Shown here in pieces: positions 43,759 to 52,723 of a stretch of DNA of 57,547 nt; the first letter of the stretch is position 1, and each line of letters opens with the position of its first letter. Origin of the DNA: Gammaproteobacteria bacterium. Lineage in GTDB: Bacteria > Pseudomonadota > Gammaproteobacteria > Xanthomonadales > SZUA-36. Both the position numbers and the translations under genes were made by a program. Below the pieces are notes generated by a model. That model did not search any database. It was not told where the DNA came from and saw nothing but the letters and a program-made list of their open reading frames with translations. The stretch spans positions 1 to 57,547 of the forward strand of contig JAUHYP010000018.1 in assembly GCA_030426265.1 (NCBI GenBank), written 5' to 3'.

Positions 43759-45390
43759 ATGCCCCCCAACGAGGACACACAGCCGAATCCGGCCCCTGCC
43801 TCGCCCGCCTGGTTCGACGCCCCCGCACCGCTGTTTCCAGAGGTGCTTGCGCTCAACGGGCGCTGGATGGGCGACAAGCCCGCCGTGATCTGCGGTGACG
43901 AGACGCTGACGTGGCGTGAATTTCACGAGCGGCTTTGCCAGGTGGCCAATGGCCTTCGCGCCGATGGCCTGAAGCCGGGCGACCGGGTCGCGGTGCTCAT
44001 GGACAACAGCACCGAGATGGCCCTCGCGCTGTTCGGCGTGATCGTCGCCGGGGGCGTGACCGTTCCGCTCAACACCCTGGTGGCGGATGCCGGCCTGGCC
44101 ACGATGATCCGTGATGCGCAGGCCCGCGCCGTGATCGCCAGCACGAACCATGCGCCGCGGCTCGATACGGTCCGGGCGCAGCTCGATTCCGTGCGAGCCA
44201 ATGCCTGGTTCTGCACGGGTGCCGCACCCGAGGGCTGGCGCGACTTCGCCGCCTGGACCACCGAGCAGGACACCACGGACCCGGAGGTGCCCCTGGCCGA
44301 TGACGACGAGTGCAACATCATCTACTCGTCGGGCACCACGGGACAGCCCAAGGGGATCGTGCACACGCACCGGCGGCGCCTGGACTGGTTCTATGACCTG
44401 GCCCTGGCGCTGCGCTACGACCGCGCCACCGTCAATCTCTGCTCCATCGGCCTGTTCTCGAACATTTCCTGGGCCGGCATGGGCTGCACCCTGCTGGCGG
44501 GTGGCACCCTGGTCATCATGCGCGGCTTCGACGAGGCGGAATGGCTGCGGCTTGTGCCCGCGCACGGGGTCACGCACTCGGCCATGGTGCCGCTGCAGTT
44601 CCGTCGCATCCTGGAGGATCCGTCCTTCGACGGGACCGACACCGGCAGCATCAAGAGCCTGATGTGCTGCGGATCACCGCTGCCGGCCGAACTCAAGGCC
44701 GTGATCATGGCGCGGCTGGCGCCGCGGCTGATCGAACTGTACGGACTCACCGAAGGGGTCATCACCACCCTGGAGCCGGAAGAGGCCGAGGGCCGACTGG
44801 CCAGCGTCGGCAAACCCATCGTGGGCGTCGACCTGTGCATTCTGGACGACGAGGACCAGCCCTGCCCTCCGGGCGTCGCCGGCGAGATCGTCGGGCGCTG
44901 CCGCACCCTGATGGCCGGCTATCACGGGCGCGAGGCGGCCAATCGCGACGCCACCTGGACCGGCCCGGATGGACGGCGCTGGCTGCGCACCGGCGACATC
45001 GGCCGACTCGACGAGGAAGGCTTTCTCTACCTGGTCGACCGCAAGAAGGACCTGGTGCTGTCGGGCGGCATGAACGTCTATCCGGCGGACATCGAGGCCG
45101 TCACGCAGGAACACCCCGAGGTCAGCGAGGTCGCCGTGATCGGCATCGACAGTGAACGCTGGGGAGAGTCCCCCTTCGCGGTCTACGTCGGACATGCGGC
45201 GCCTGCCGAGGTGATGGAATGGACCAATACCCGCGTGGGCAAGCACCAGCGCCTGGCCGGCGCGGTGGCCGTGGACCAACTTCCACGCAACGCGAACGGT
45301 AAGATGCTCAAGCGCGAACTGCGCGAATGCTACCGGGACTGGCTGTCCCGTGATCCCGACGACGGACAGGGCGGAGAATACGAACAATGA
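43759..45390 (+). CDS. Acyl-CoA synthetase-like AMP-forming ligase
   Basis: This 543-aa enzyme has the class I adenylate-forming motifs: IIYSSGTTGQPKGIVHTH (P-loop), YGLTEGVIT, LRTGDIGRLDEEGFLYLVDR and the C-terminal catalytic Lys in NANGKMLKREL. It may activate acetoacetate, 3-hydroxybutyrate or a short acid to its CoA thioester; the acid specificity is not readable. It starts at ATG 43759, 20 bp after the dehydrogenase stop, and its own stop overlaps the next gene by 4 bp. Its place after 3HB dehydrogenase suggests acetoacetyl-CoA formation, but it does not have the length of acetoacetyl-CoA synthetase (about 650 aa). Confidence 0.9.
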   Translation: MPPNEDTQPNPAPASPAWFDAPAPLFPEVLALNGRWMGDKPAVICGDETLTWREFHERLCQVANGLRADGLKPGDRVAVLMDNSTEMALALFGVIVAGGVTVPLNTLVADAGLATMIRDAQARAVIASTNHAPRLDTVRAQLDSVRANAWFCTGAAPEGWRDFAAWTTEQDTTDPEVPLADDDECNIIYSSGTTGQPKGIVHTHRRRLDWFYDLALALRYDRATVNLCSIGLFSNISWAGMGCTLLAGGTLVIMRGFDEAEWLRLVPAHGVTHSAMVPLQFRRILEDPSFDGTDTGSIKSLMCCGSPLPAELKAVIMARLAPRLIELYGLTEGVITTLEPEEAEGRLASVGKPIVGVDLCILDDEDQPCPPGVAGEIVGRCRTLMAGYHGREAANRDATWTGPDGRRWLRTGDIGRLDEEGFLYLVDRKKDLVLSGGMNVYPADIEAVTQEHPEVSEVAVIGIDSERWGESPFAVYVGHAAPAEVMEWTNTRVGKHQRLAGAVAVDQLPRNANGKMLKRELRECYRDWLSRDPDDGQGGEYEQ

Positions 45391-46286
45391 ACTACCGCGA
45401 GCACCGCTACACCAGTTTCGATGGACTTTCCCTCTACTACCGGGTCTACGGCCAGGGCGATGAAGTCGTGCTCTGCCTGCCGGGGCTCACGCGCAACTGC
45501 AAGGACTTCGAGGCGCTGGCGACCCACCTGTCGGGCCGCTACCGGGTGCTGACCCCGGACCTGCGCGGACGCGGCGAATCGGATTCCGATCCGAAGTGGA
45601 AGCAATACCTTCCGCCGACTTATGTCCGCGACGCCTGGACATTGCTGGACCGCATCCGCGTGCCGCGCTGTACGGTCATCGGCACCTCGTTGGGCGGCCT
45701 GATGGGCATGATCATGGCGGACCAACAGCCCGACCGCCTGAAGGGCCTGGTGCTCAATGACGTGGGTCCCGAGGTCAATGCCGAGGCCCTGGTGCGCATC
45801 GCCGCCTACGTGGGCATGACCCCGCCCCAGTCCGACTGGGACGCCGCGGCCCGCATGGCGAAGGAGAACTACCGGATCGCCTACCCGGACGGGGACGACG
45901 ACTTCTGGATGGCCCAGGCCCGCGCCTCCTGGCGCGAACGCGAAGACGGCCAGGTGGAGCCGGCCTACGACCCCGCCATCGGTGACGCCATGCGCCACGC
46001 GCTGAAGTCGATGACGCTGGTCAACTGGCTGAAAAAACTCGGTATGAAGCGCATCAAGGGCATCAACCTCGATCCCTGGGACAACTACCGCCAGGTGTCC
46101 ATGCCCTGCCTGGTGGTGCGAGGCGCGCTGTCGGACGTGATCTCCCCGGAGACCATCGAGGGGATGAAGACCATCAAGCCGGACCTCGAGGTCGTGGACG
46201 TCCCGGGCGTGGGGCACGCCCCCACACTCGCCGAGCCGACGGCCTGCGAGGCCATCGACACGTTCCTGGAGCGGGTCCACGGCTGA
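45387..46286 (+). CDS. Alpha/beta hydrolase
   Basis: This 299-aa alpha/beta hydrolase has the oxyanion region LPGLTRNCKDFEALATHLS, DLRGRGESD, nucleophile GTSLGGLMG, Asp near the SDVISPET turn and catalytic His in VPGVGHAPTLAEP. No signal peptide, so cytoplasmic. Members of this subgroup cleave esters, lactones or C-C bonds. A 3HB-oligomer hydrolase role would fit the locus but is an inference. Its start overlaps the ligase stop (ATGA), so it is translationally coupled and in the same operon. Confidence 0.9.
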   Translation: MNYREHRYTSFDGLSLYYRVYGQGDEVVLCLPGLTRNCKDFEALATHLSGRYRVLTPDLRGRGESDSDPKWKQYLPPTYVRDAWTLLDRIRVPRCTVIGTSLGGLMGMIMADQQPDRLKGLVLNDVGPEVNAEALVRIAAYVGMTPPQSDWDAAARMAKENYRIAYPDGDDDFWMAQARASWREREDGQVEPAYDPAIGDAMRHALKSMTLVNWLKKLGMKRIKGINLDPWDNYRQVSMPCLVVRGALSDVISPETIEGMKTIKPDLEVVDVPGVGHAPTLAEPTACEAIDTFLERVHG

Positions 46287-46346
46287 AATACCCGCCAGGG
46301 CGATTCCCCCTAGAATGGAATCCCACGCCCCGGCACGGAGACGCTC

Positions 46347-47075
46347 TTGCCCACCGCCGTCATCACCGGCGCCAACCGCGGCATCGGTCTCGAATTCGCA
46401 CTTCGCTACCTCGAACGCGGCTGGCAGGTCCATGCACTGAATCGCGGCGGCACCGATGCGCTGGCTGAAGCGGAAGCGGATGGCCGCCTGTGGATCCACC
46501 GGGGCGATCTTTCCGTTATCGAGGACCTGCGACGCATGGCCCGGGCGGTGCGCGAGGCAATCGTTTCCCCGGCGGGTCCCGATGACCGCGGTATCGACCT
46601 GCTGATCCACAATGCCGGCATCATGGGCACCGAGCGGACGCGACCCCAGGGCCGGCCGCGGCAAGGCCTCGAAGACTTCGACCGCGAGGAATGGCGCGCC
46701 GTCCTCGACATCAACCTGCTGGCCGGCGTCGAGCTCATGATCTCGCTCCGGGCGCAGCTGGCGCCGGGCGCGCGGATCGTGATGATCACCAGCGAAATGG
46801 CCAGCAATGCCGGGAACGACTACGGCGGCTGGGCCGCCTACCGCGCCAGCAAGGCGGCCGTGAACAGCGTCGTGAAGACCTTCTCGATGGAACTCGCGGA
46901 CGAGGCGATCATCGTCGCCTTGCATCCCGGCTGGGTGCGCACGGCCCTGGGAGGACCGAATGCGCCGTTGGATGTCGAAACCTCTGTTGCCGACATGATA
47001 CGGGTGATCGATGACCTGGGGCCCGGGCAATCAGGCGCCTTCATCGGCCATCACGGAGCGGTTGCGCCCTACTGA
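46347..47075 (+). CDS. Short-chain dehydrogenase (CsgA/sniffer-type)
   Basis: This 242-aa SDR has a cofactor motif TGANRGIGLEFALRYLERGW, DLLIHNAGIMG, and catalytic Tyr/Lys in AAYRASKAAVN. The middle PQGRPRQGLEDFDREEWRAV and the C-terminal LHPGWVRTALGGPNAPLD followed by GAFIGHHGAVAPY are typical of the sniffer/carbonyl-reductase group. The start is TTG at 46347 with GGAG 7 nt upstream; no better start is available. A TAGAAT element precedes it by about 31 nt, so it may have its own promoter. Substrate unknown. Confidence 0.87.
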   Translation: MPTAVITGANRGIGLEFALRYLERGWQVHALNRGGTDALAEAEADGRLWIHRGDLSVIEDLRRMARAVREAIVSPAGPDDRGIDLLIHNAGIMGTERTRPQGRPRQGLEDFDREEWRAVLDINLLAGVELMISLRAQLAPGARIVMITSEMASNAGNDYGGWAAYRASKAAVNSVVKTFSMELADEAIIVALHPGWVRTALGGPNAPLDVETSVADMIRVIDDLGPGQSGAFIGHHGAVAPY

Positions 47076-47104
47076 TTGTTCGGGGCGGAGACGCCGCGGC
47101 ATGC

Positions 47105-49495
47105 TCACTCGCCGTAAGGGATCCAGATGTTCTTGATCTCCACCGCGCGGCGCAGGAATTCCTCCCCTTCCCCCTGCTCGGCGTCGAACCAGTCGTGGTG
47201 CCGGCCGTGGTTCACCCAGGTGCGCTTCATGGTGTCAGCCGCGGCGGCCTCGACGAGACGGCTGCCCTCGGCGCTGCCCCAGTACCACATCCCTTCGGGC
47301 CCCATATGGCCGGCCAGGTGCGGCAGGAGTTCGTCCTGGCGTCCCGTGACGATGTTCAGCGCGCCCGCCGGAAGGTCCGAGGTATCGAGCACCTGGTAGA
47401 AATCCGTCGCCAGGAGGGCGTAACGCAGCGATGGCACGACGACCACGCGGTTGCCCATCGCCAGGGCGGGCATCACCGTGGAGATGAACCCGATGAAGCC
47501 GGCTTCCTCCGGCGCGACGATGCCGATCACGCCCAGCGGCTCACGCATCGCCAGCGTGACGTTGCGGGCGGGCGTGGCGTGGATGCGCCCGTCGTATTTG
47601 TCGGCCATGGCGGCATAGGTGAAGATGCGCCGCACACACAGGTCCAGTTCCGCGGCTGCCTGTTCGGCCTCCTGGCCCGACAGGGCCGCGATGCGGCGGG
47701 AAAAATCTTCACCGCGCGCCGCCAGGTTCTCGGCGATGTAGTACAGCACCTGTGCCCGGCCGTGCGCGGTGGCGCGGGTCCAGGCGGGCGCGTTCACGGC
47801 CGCCTCAACGGCGTTGCGAATGTCCTTGCGGTTGCCCTCGGGCACTTCCCCGGCAGGGAAACCCTGGGCGTCGTGCGCGGTGAACGCGTAGCCGCCGTCC
47901 GGGCGCGACTGCTTGCCGCCGATGTACAGCTTGGGCGTGCGGTCGATACCCCCCAGCCCCTCGGCCTGGCCTTCCACCGGATCGACCGGGGCAACGCCCG
48001 GGTATACGGACTGCTCCGACAGGCGTTTGAACCAGGCGGGCTTCACGTACTCGTAGAGCCCTTCCTTGCCCCCTTCCCGCCCGAAGCCGGACTCGCGGTA
48101 GCCACCGAAGCCGGAGGCAGCGTCGAACTGGTTGGTGCAGTTCACCCACACGGTGCCGGCCTTCAGCGCCGGCGCCATGTCCAGGGCCAGGTTCACGTTC
48201 TCGGTCCACACGCTGGCGGCCAGGCCGTAGCGGCTGTTGTTCGCCAGCTCGACCGCCTCCGCCGGGGTCCGGAAACTCATGCTCACCAGCACCGGGCCGA
48301 AAATCTCTTCCTGCGCCAGCGTGGCCGCCGGTTGCACGTCGGTTAGCAGGGTCGGCGGAAAGAAGCTGCCGTCCGCGGGCAGTTCGCAAGGCGGCTGCCA
48401 GACACTGGCGCCCTCACGTTCGCCCAGCGCGACCATCTCGCGAATGCGTTCGAGCTGTACCGGGTCGATGACGGCGCCGATGTCGATGCTCTTGTCCAGG
48501 GGGTCGCCGACAACCAGTCGGGCCATGCGCTCCCGGACCTTGGCGATCAGCGGTTCGGCCACCGATTCCTGGACCAGCATGCGCGAACCGGCGCAGCAGA
48601 CCTGGCCCTGGTTGAACCAGATCGCGTCGACCAGGCCCTCGACCACCGAGTCCAGGTCCGCATCCTCGAACACGATGAAGGGGGACTTGCCGCCCAGCTC
48701 CAGCGTCAGTTTCTTGCCGGTGCCCGCGGTGGCCTTGCGCAGGATGCGACCGACTTCCGTGGAGCCGGTGAAGGCGATCTTGTCCACGTCGTCGTGCTCG
48801 ACCAGGGCCTGACCGGCCTTGTGGTCGCCCAGCACCAGGTTGAACACGCCCGGCGGCAGGCCCGCCTCGTCGATCACCTGGGCCAGCAGCACGGCCGTGG
48901 CCGGGGTGAACTCGGCCGGCTTGAGCACGACGGTGTTGCCCATGGCCAGCGCCGGGGCGACTTTCCAGGCCGCCATCAGCAGCGGAAAGTTCCACGGGAT
49001 GATCTGGCCGGCCACGCCGACCGGCTCATGGCCGGGCAACTCCCGCGCCATCAGCTGCGCCCAGCCGGCGTGGTGATAGAAATGGCGCGCGGCCAGCGGA
49101 ATGTCGATGTCGCGCGATTCGCGGATCGGTTTGCCGTTGTCCAGCGATTCCAGGGTCGCGAACAGGCGGCTGTGCTTCTGGAGCCGTCGTGCAATGGCGT
49201 ACAGGTACCGGGCACGGACGTGACCGTCCAGCGCGGCCCAATCCGCCTGGGCGGCGCGTGCGGCCTTCACGGCCCGGTCGACATCGCCGGCGGTGCCGTC
49301 GGCCACCTGCGCCAGGACCTCGCCGTTGGCCGGATTGCGGGTCTCGAACCAGCCACCCTCGCCCGGCTCCGACCATTCGCCACCAATGTAATGGCGGAGT
49401 TTCGCCTCGCGGGCGGCCAGCCAGTCTCGGGCGTGGTCCGTGGCCTCGGACGCCGGGCCGTAGTCCATGGACTCGAAGATGTGCTTGATGCTCAT
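47105..49495 (-). CDS. Two-domain aldehyde dehydrogenase (ALDH16-type)
   Basis: At 796 aa this is one and a half to two ALDHs in one chain. The N-terminal catalytic ALDH (about 35-490) has VGVAGQIIPWNFPLLM, TGSTEVGR, ELGGKSPFIV with catalytic Glu, and FNQGQVCCAGSR with catalytic Cys300. The C-terminal domain (about 515-796) looks like a partial ALDH (LYIGGKQSRPDGGYAF, EPLGVIGIVAPEE) but has no catalytic Cys motif; its end reads GRHHDWFDAEQGEGEE. This is the ALDH16 architecture, in which domain 2 helps with dimerisation and tunnel formation. It is 11 bp from deoC, so a shared role in deoxyribose breakdown is likely: acetaldehyde or another aldehyde made there could be the substrate. Confidence 0.92.
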   Translation of the reverse strand: MSIKHIFESMDYGPASEATDHARDWLAAREAKLRHYIGGEWSEPGEGGWFETRNPANGEVLAQVADGTAGDVDRAVKAARAAQADWAALDGHVRARYLYAIARRLQKHSRLFATLESLDNGKPIRESRDIDIPLAARHFYHHAGWAQLMARELPGHEPVGVAGQIIPWNFPLLMAAWKVAPALAMGNTVVLKPAEFTPATAVLLAQVIDEAGLPPGVFNLVLGDHKAGQALVEHDDVDKIAFTGSTEVGRILRKATAGTGKKLTLELGGKSPFIVFEDADLDSVVEGLVDAIWFNQGQVCCAGSRMLVQESVAEPLIAKVRERMARLVVGDPLDKSIDIGAVIDPVQLERIREMVALGEREGASVWQPPCELPADGSFFPPTLLTDVQPAATLAQEEIFGPVLVSMSFRTPAEAVELANNSRYGLAASVWTENVNLALDMAPALKAGTVWVNCTNQFDAASGFGGYRESGFGREGGKEGLYEYVKPAWFKRLSEQSVYPGVAPVDPVEGQAEGLGGIDRTPKLYIGGKQSRPDGGYAFTAHDAQGFPAGEVPEGNRKDIRNAVEAAVNAPAWTRATAHGRAQVLYYIAENLAARGEDFSRRIAALSGQEAEQAAAELDLCVRRIFTYAAMADKYDGRIHATPARNVTLAMREPLGVIGIVAPEEAGFIGFISTVMPALAMGNRVVVVPSLRYALLATDFYQVLDTSDLPAGALNIVTGRQDELLPHLAGHMGPEGMWYWGSAEGSRLVEAAAADTMKRTWVNHGRHHDWFDAEQGEGEEFLRRAVEIKNIWIPYGE

Positions 49496-49506
49496 GGGTG
49501 CTCCAA

Positions 49507-50502
49507 TCAGCCCACGGGGTGGCGCCAGGCCACGGAGTAGCGTCCGGTCAGATGGTGTTCGAGCTGGCGTTCGATGTCGCCCAGCAGGCTGCTCGCGCCG
49601 AAACGGAACAGGTTCGGCTCCAGCCAGTCACGGCCCAGCTCCTCCTTCATCAGGGAGAGATAGGCCAGCGCATCCTTGGCTTTCGAGATGCCGCCCGCGG
49701 GTTTGTAACCCACCTTGTAGCCCGTCAGGCGATGGTAGTCGCGGATGGCGCGCACCATCACCAGGCTCACGGGCAGCGTGGCGTTGACCGGCTCCTTGCC
49801 GGTACTGGTCTTGATGAAATCGGCGCCGGCCTGCATGCAGACCCAGCTCGCCTTCGCGACATTGCTCAGCGTGGCCAGTTCATGCGTGGCGAGAATGGCT
49901 TTGACATGGGCCTCGCCGCAGGCCTCGCGGTAGGCCTTCATCTCGTCGAACAGGCCGCGCCAGTCGCCGGTGAGCACCTTCGCCCGGGAAATGACGATGT
50001 CGATCTCGCGCGCGCCGGCCTTCACCGATTCGCGAATCTCCTCGAGCTTGAGGTGCATGGGCGTCTGCCCGGCGGGAAACCCGGTGGAAACAGCCGCCAC
50101 CGGCAGGTCCGTGCCTTCCAGCTCGTCCACGGCAATCGGCACGAGGTTGTGATACACGCACACCGCGCCGGTGGTCAGGCCGAGCTCCGCCACGCCGAGG
50201 CCTTCCAGCAGTTCGCGGCGCACCGGGTGCAGGGCCTTCTGGCAGAGCCGGCGGACCTTGCCGGGCGTGTCGTCACCCGCCAGCGTGGTCAGGTCGATGC
50301 AGGTGATGGCCTTGAGCAGCCAGGCGGCCTGGAAGTCCTTCTTGACCGAGCGGCGCGCCGGCAGGGTGGCGGCCCGGCGCTCGACGGCGCTGCGGTTGAT
50401 GCGCAGGCGATCGAAGCACTCCGGGCTGTAGGGCATGCCGGGATTGCGTTCCAGGCCATGGTCCACCGCCCCCGGGTGCTGGAGCGAGAATACGTTGGTC
50501 AC
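49507..50502 (-). CDS. deoC: Deoxyribose-phosphate aldolase
   Basis: This 331-aa DeoC is longer than the E. coli enzyme (259 aa) through an N-terminal extension. It splits 2-deoxyribose-5-phosphate to glyceraldehyde-3-phosphate and acetaldehyde. Family motifs are ITCIDLTTLAGDDTPGKV, AVSTGFPAGQ, KVLTGDWRGLFDEMKAYREA, and the Schiff-base Lys in GADFIKTSTGKEP, then GYKPAGGISKAKDALAY. GTG at 50502 with GGAG 6 nt upstream is the chosen start. It forms an operon with the ALDH16 gene (11-bp gap), which would remove acetaldehyde. Confidence 0.93.
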   Translation of the reverse strand: MTNVFSLQHPGAVDHGLERNPGMPYSPECFDRLRINRSAVERRAATLPARRSVKKDFQAAWLLKAITCIDLTTLAGDDTPGKVRRLCQKALHPVRRELLEGLGVAELGLTTGAVCVYHNLVPIAVDELEGTDLPVAAVSTGFPAGQTPMHLKLEEIRESVKAGAREIDIVISRAKVLTGDWRGLFDEMKAYREACGEAHVKAILATHELATLSNVAKASWVCMQAGADFIKTSTGKEPVNATLPVSLVMVRAIRDYHRLTGYKVGYKPAGGISKAKDALAYLSLMKEELGRDWLEPNLFRFGASSLLGDIERQLEHHLTGRYSVAWRHPVG

Positions 50503-50622
50503 GGCAACTCCGAATCCGGGTGACTGGGCCGGCCAGTATATAACGCCCCCCTTGCAAGGACCGAGTCCATTGACCATGCTTGGAAAAACGACCATCGGTC
50601 CCTCGAGGGCCGGAGTGGCTCC

Positions 50623-50967
50623 ATGTCCCTGTTCGGCGAACTCGGTCGGCGCAACATATTTCGTGTCGTGCTGCTGTACGTGGCGGCGGGCTGGCTCGTG
50701 CTCGAAGTGGGCGCGTTACTGGTGGACTACGCCGGCCTCCCCGACTGGGTCTACCGCTTCACCTTCGCCCTGCTCATCATCGGCTTTCCCCTCGCGCTGG
50801 TCCTTTCCTGGATGTTCGAAATCACGCCGGAGGGGCTGCGACGGGAGTTCGAGGTCGACCCGGAACGGTCCATCACCCGGGAAACGGGTACGCGGCTCAT
50901 TCGCCTGGCGCTGTTGGCGACCCTGGTCGTGGTGCTGCTGAACCTGCTGCGCTTCGCCCTGGGCTAG
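50623..50967 (+). CDS. Small membrane protein resembling the membrane module of adenylate-cyclase/CadC-like regulators
   Basis: This 114-aa protein begins MSLFGELGRRNIFRVVLLYV and contains LPDWVYRFTFALLIIGFPLA, LVLSWMFEITPEGLRREFEV. This N-terminal module (GELKRRNVFRVAAAYLVVGW ... ALVLAWAFELTPEG) is common at the front of large TPR or cyclase-containing signalling proteins. Here it is alone, with a third hydrophobic helix at the end (RLIRLALLATLVVVLLNLLR) and no effector domain. Three helices are likely. It may be a stand-alone partner protein or a degenerated regulator. It is convergent with the sulfotransferase, with a 6-bp gap. Confidence 0.85.
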   Translation: MSLFGELGRRNIFRVVLLYVAAGWLVLEVGALLVDYAGLPDWVYRFTFALLIIGFPLALVLSWMFEITPEGLRREFEVDPERSITRETGTRLIRLALLATLVVVLLNLLRFALG

Positions 50968-50973
50968 GGCCGG

Positions 50974-52464
50974 TCAGTCCACGCCGGATGCCGCGCGGGC
51001 GACGAGCGCCGCGTGGACGTCGCGCGCCTGGCCATTCACGGCGCCCTGGATGGCGGCGTCGGGAGTGTGCGGCGGGGCCGAGACCCTGGCAGAGAAAGCG
51101 GTCAGATTCCCCGACTCCAGCTCCAGGCGCTGCTCCAGTTCGCCGAGCACCGACTCGGGTTCACGACAGAACCGGTCGTAGTCGAACCAGACCAGCTGGT
51201 CACCGTGGCGCTCGAGCAGGAAGGCGTAGACGGCGCTCCAGTAGTCCATCCACCAGTCGGGCTCGAGCAGCGCTTCCGGCGAACCGGGCACGACCGTTCC
51301 GCCCACCTTGAACGGCAGGAAGTGCCGGCCGAACTCGTGGTGTCCCAGCCAGTCCATGTACTCCAGCGAGAAAGGATCCTCCCCGTGCCGCTCGAGGAAC
51401 CGACGGTGCTGGCGCATCAGGGACTGAACGTGGGCCGCCGGGTCGCGAAAGGGCGTGATGATGCGCGCGTCCGGGAAGGCCGCCAGCAGCCAGGGAATGC
51501 GCAACAGGTTGTTGTTGTTCTTGCTCAGGTAGCGCCGCCCGGGAACGCTGCCGCGGCCCGCGGCATCACGGGCCAGGATGCGCCGCACCCAGTCGCGGTA
51601 GCGTTCCAGCAAGGCGGCCTCGGGTTCGCCCCAGGGGCGCAGGCCCTCCGGGTCACGGACGCTGCGAGGCGCCCAGGTTTCCCAGAACACTTCCTCGAAG
51701 GCTTCCGGGCTGTCGACGCCGACCTTCATCCGGTCGCCGTGGGCGCGCTCCTTCATTTGCGCCGGGTCGGGTGCGTGCGGGCGCGACAGGGCGCCCCAGG
51801 CGTAGGGCGCCATCACGAAGGGCATGGCCCGGTAGGTCAGCGAAGCGAAGCGGCCACTGCCGTACAGCGCTTCGAGCAATACGGTGGTCCCTGCCCGCGC
51901 CAGCGCCGTGACGTACACCGGGCGGTCCACACTGATTCTGGCGACACGCCGGCGCGCAATGCGCCGGTCGAGGTCGTCGCAGAGCGTGCGCATGCCCTCG
52001 GAACCCAGCGCCAGGCGATGCAGCATCTGGCTGGCGGGAGAGTAGTCGCTCTGCGGCGTTCCGGAACGCCCCATTCGGGCACGTAACACCGCCCAGGCGA
52101 CCCCCACGGCCAGCAGCCACAGCTGCACGTCCATGCGCTCCAGCGCCGCCAGGGCGCCGCGCCAGCCACCGGCAGGCCACCAGGCCGAGAGCGTCCAGAC
52201 CAGGAGGAACGCCCCCGCGCAGAGCAGCAGCAGGCCGCCCAGGCCGAGGCTGGCGCGCAGGATGCGGCCGGCGTAACTGGGCAGGACCTTTTCCTTCCAG
52301 TGGTCGGATATGCGCGGCGAACGCACCACGCCCAGGGCGCGCAGCGCGCCGGCGTTGACCGCTTCCACGCGCGCCATGAAAGGCAGGCGGAAGAACAGTT
52401 CCACCACGGCCAGGCAGGACAGGAGAATGGCCGGCGCCAGGGCCAGGAGCGTCGGGCCGGTCAT
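50974..52464 (-). CDS. Membrane-bound sulfotransferase
   Basis: This 496-aa protein has hydrophobic helices at about 5-25, 70-95 and 115-130. A cytoplasmic sulfotransferase domain follows. The PAPS-binding loop reads VTALARAGTTVLLEALYGSG (about 185-205), with the A-R-A-G-T-T variant in place of the usual P-R-S-G-T. The 3'-phosphate segment is IITPFRDPAAHVQSLMRQHR (about 330-350). DYWSAVYAFLLERHGDQLVW matches the family's late helix. It probably sulfates a lipid-linked or envelope glycan. It is the third gene in a minus-strand group with the arylsulfotransferase-like protein and a small membrane protein; the 16-bp gap implies one operon. Confidence 0.85.
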   Translation of the reverse strand: MTGPTLLALAPAILLSCLAVVELFFRLPFMARVEAVNAGALRALGVVRSPRISDHWKEKVLPSYAGRILRASLGLGGLLLLCAGAFLLVWTLSAWWPAGGWRGALAALERMDVQLWLLAVGVAWAVLRARMGRSGTPQSDYSPASQMLHRLALGSEGMRTLCDDLDRRIARRRVARISVDRPVYVTALARAGTTVLLEALYGSGRFASLTYRAMPFVMAPYAWGALSRPHAPDPAQMKERAHGDRMKVGVDSPEAFEEVFWETWAPRSVRDPEGLRPWGEPEAALLERYRDWVRRILARDAAGRGSVPGRRYLSKNNNNLLRIPWLLAAFPDARIITPFRDPAAHVQSLMRQHRRFLERHGEDPFSLEYMDWLGHHEFGRHFLPFKVGGTVVPGSPEALLEPDWWMDYWSAVYAFLLERHGDQLVWFDYDRFCREPESVLGELEQRLELESGNLTAFSARVSAPPHTPDAAIQGAVNGQARDVHAALVARAASGVD

Positions 52465-52480
52465 GGCGGAGCGGACGGCG

Positions 52481-52723
52481 TCAGGCGCCTTCGCCCGGCG
52501 CGGTCTTGCTGCTTTCGTTGGCGGCCTTGCGGCGGGCGGCCATGCGGCGCTTGATCGGGTACCAGACGATGGCGACCAGGGCGATGAGCACGGACAGCAC
52601 GATACCCAGGATCACGGCGATGGCGCCCAGGCCCAGGCCCGGGCCCACGTAGGCGTGGGCGGAAACAGCGAACAGCGACAGCGGCACGGCCATCGCGGAG
52701 GGAAAGAATCTCAGCCTTCGCAT
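52481..52723 (-). CDS. Small membrane protein in the sulfation cluster (80 aa)
   Basis: This 80-aa protein has a signal peptide (FFPSAMAVPLSLFAVSAHAY) followed by VGPGLGLGAIAVILGIVLSV, one membrane helix, then a basic tail WYPIKRRMAARRKAANES. The AYVGPGLGLGAI motif is a known pattern in tiny proteins next to arylsulfotransferase or phosphonate-type genes; I know no function. Its start overlaps the end of the ASST-like gene by 13 bp and it ends 16 bp before the sulfotransferase. The position suggests a subunit linking these two enzymes at the membrane. Confidence 0.85.
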   Translation of the reverse strand: MRRLRFFPSAMAVPLSLFAVSAHAYVGPGLGLGAIAVILGIVLSVLIALVAIVWYPIKRRMAARRKAANESSKTAPGEGA

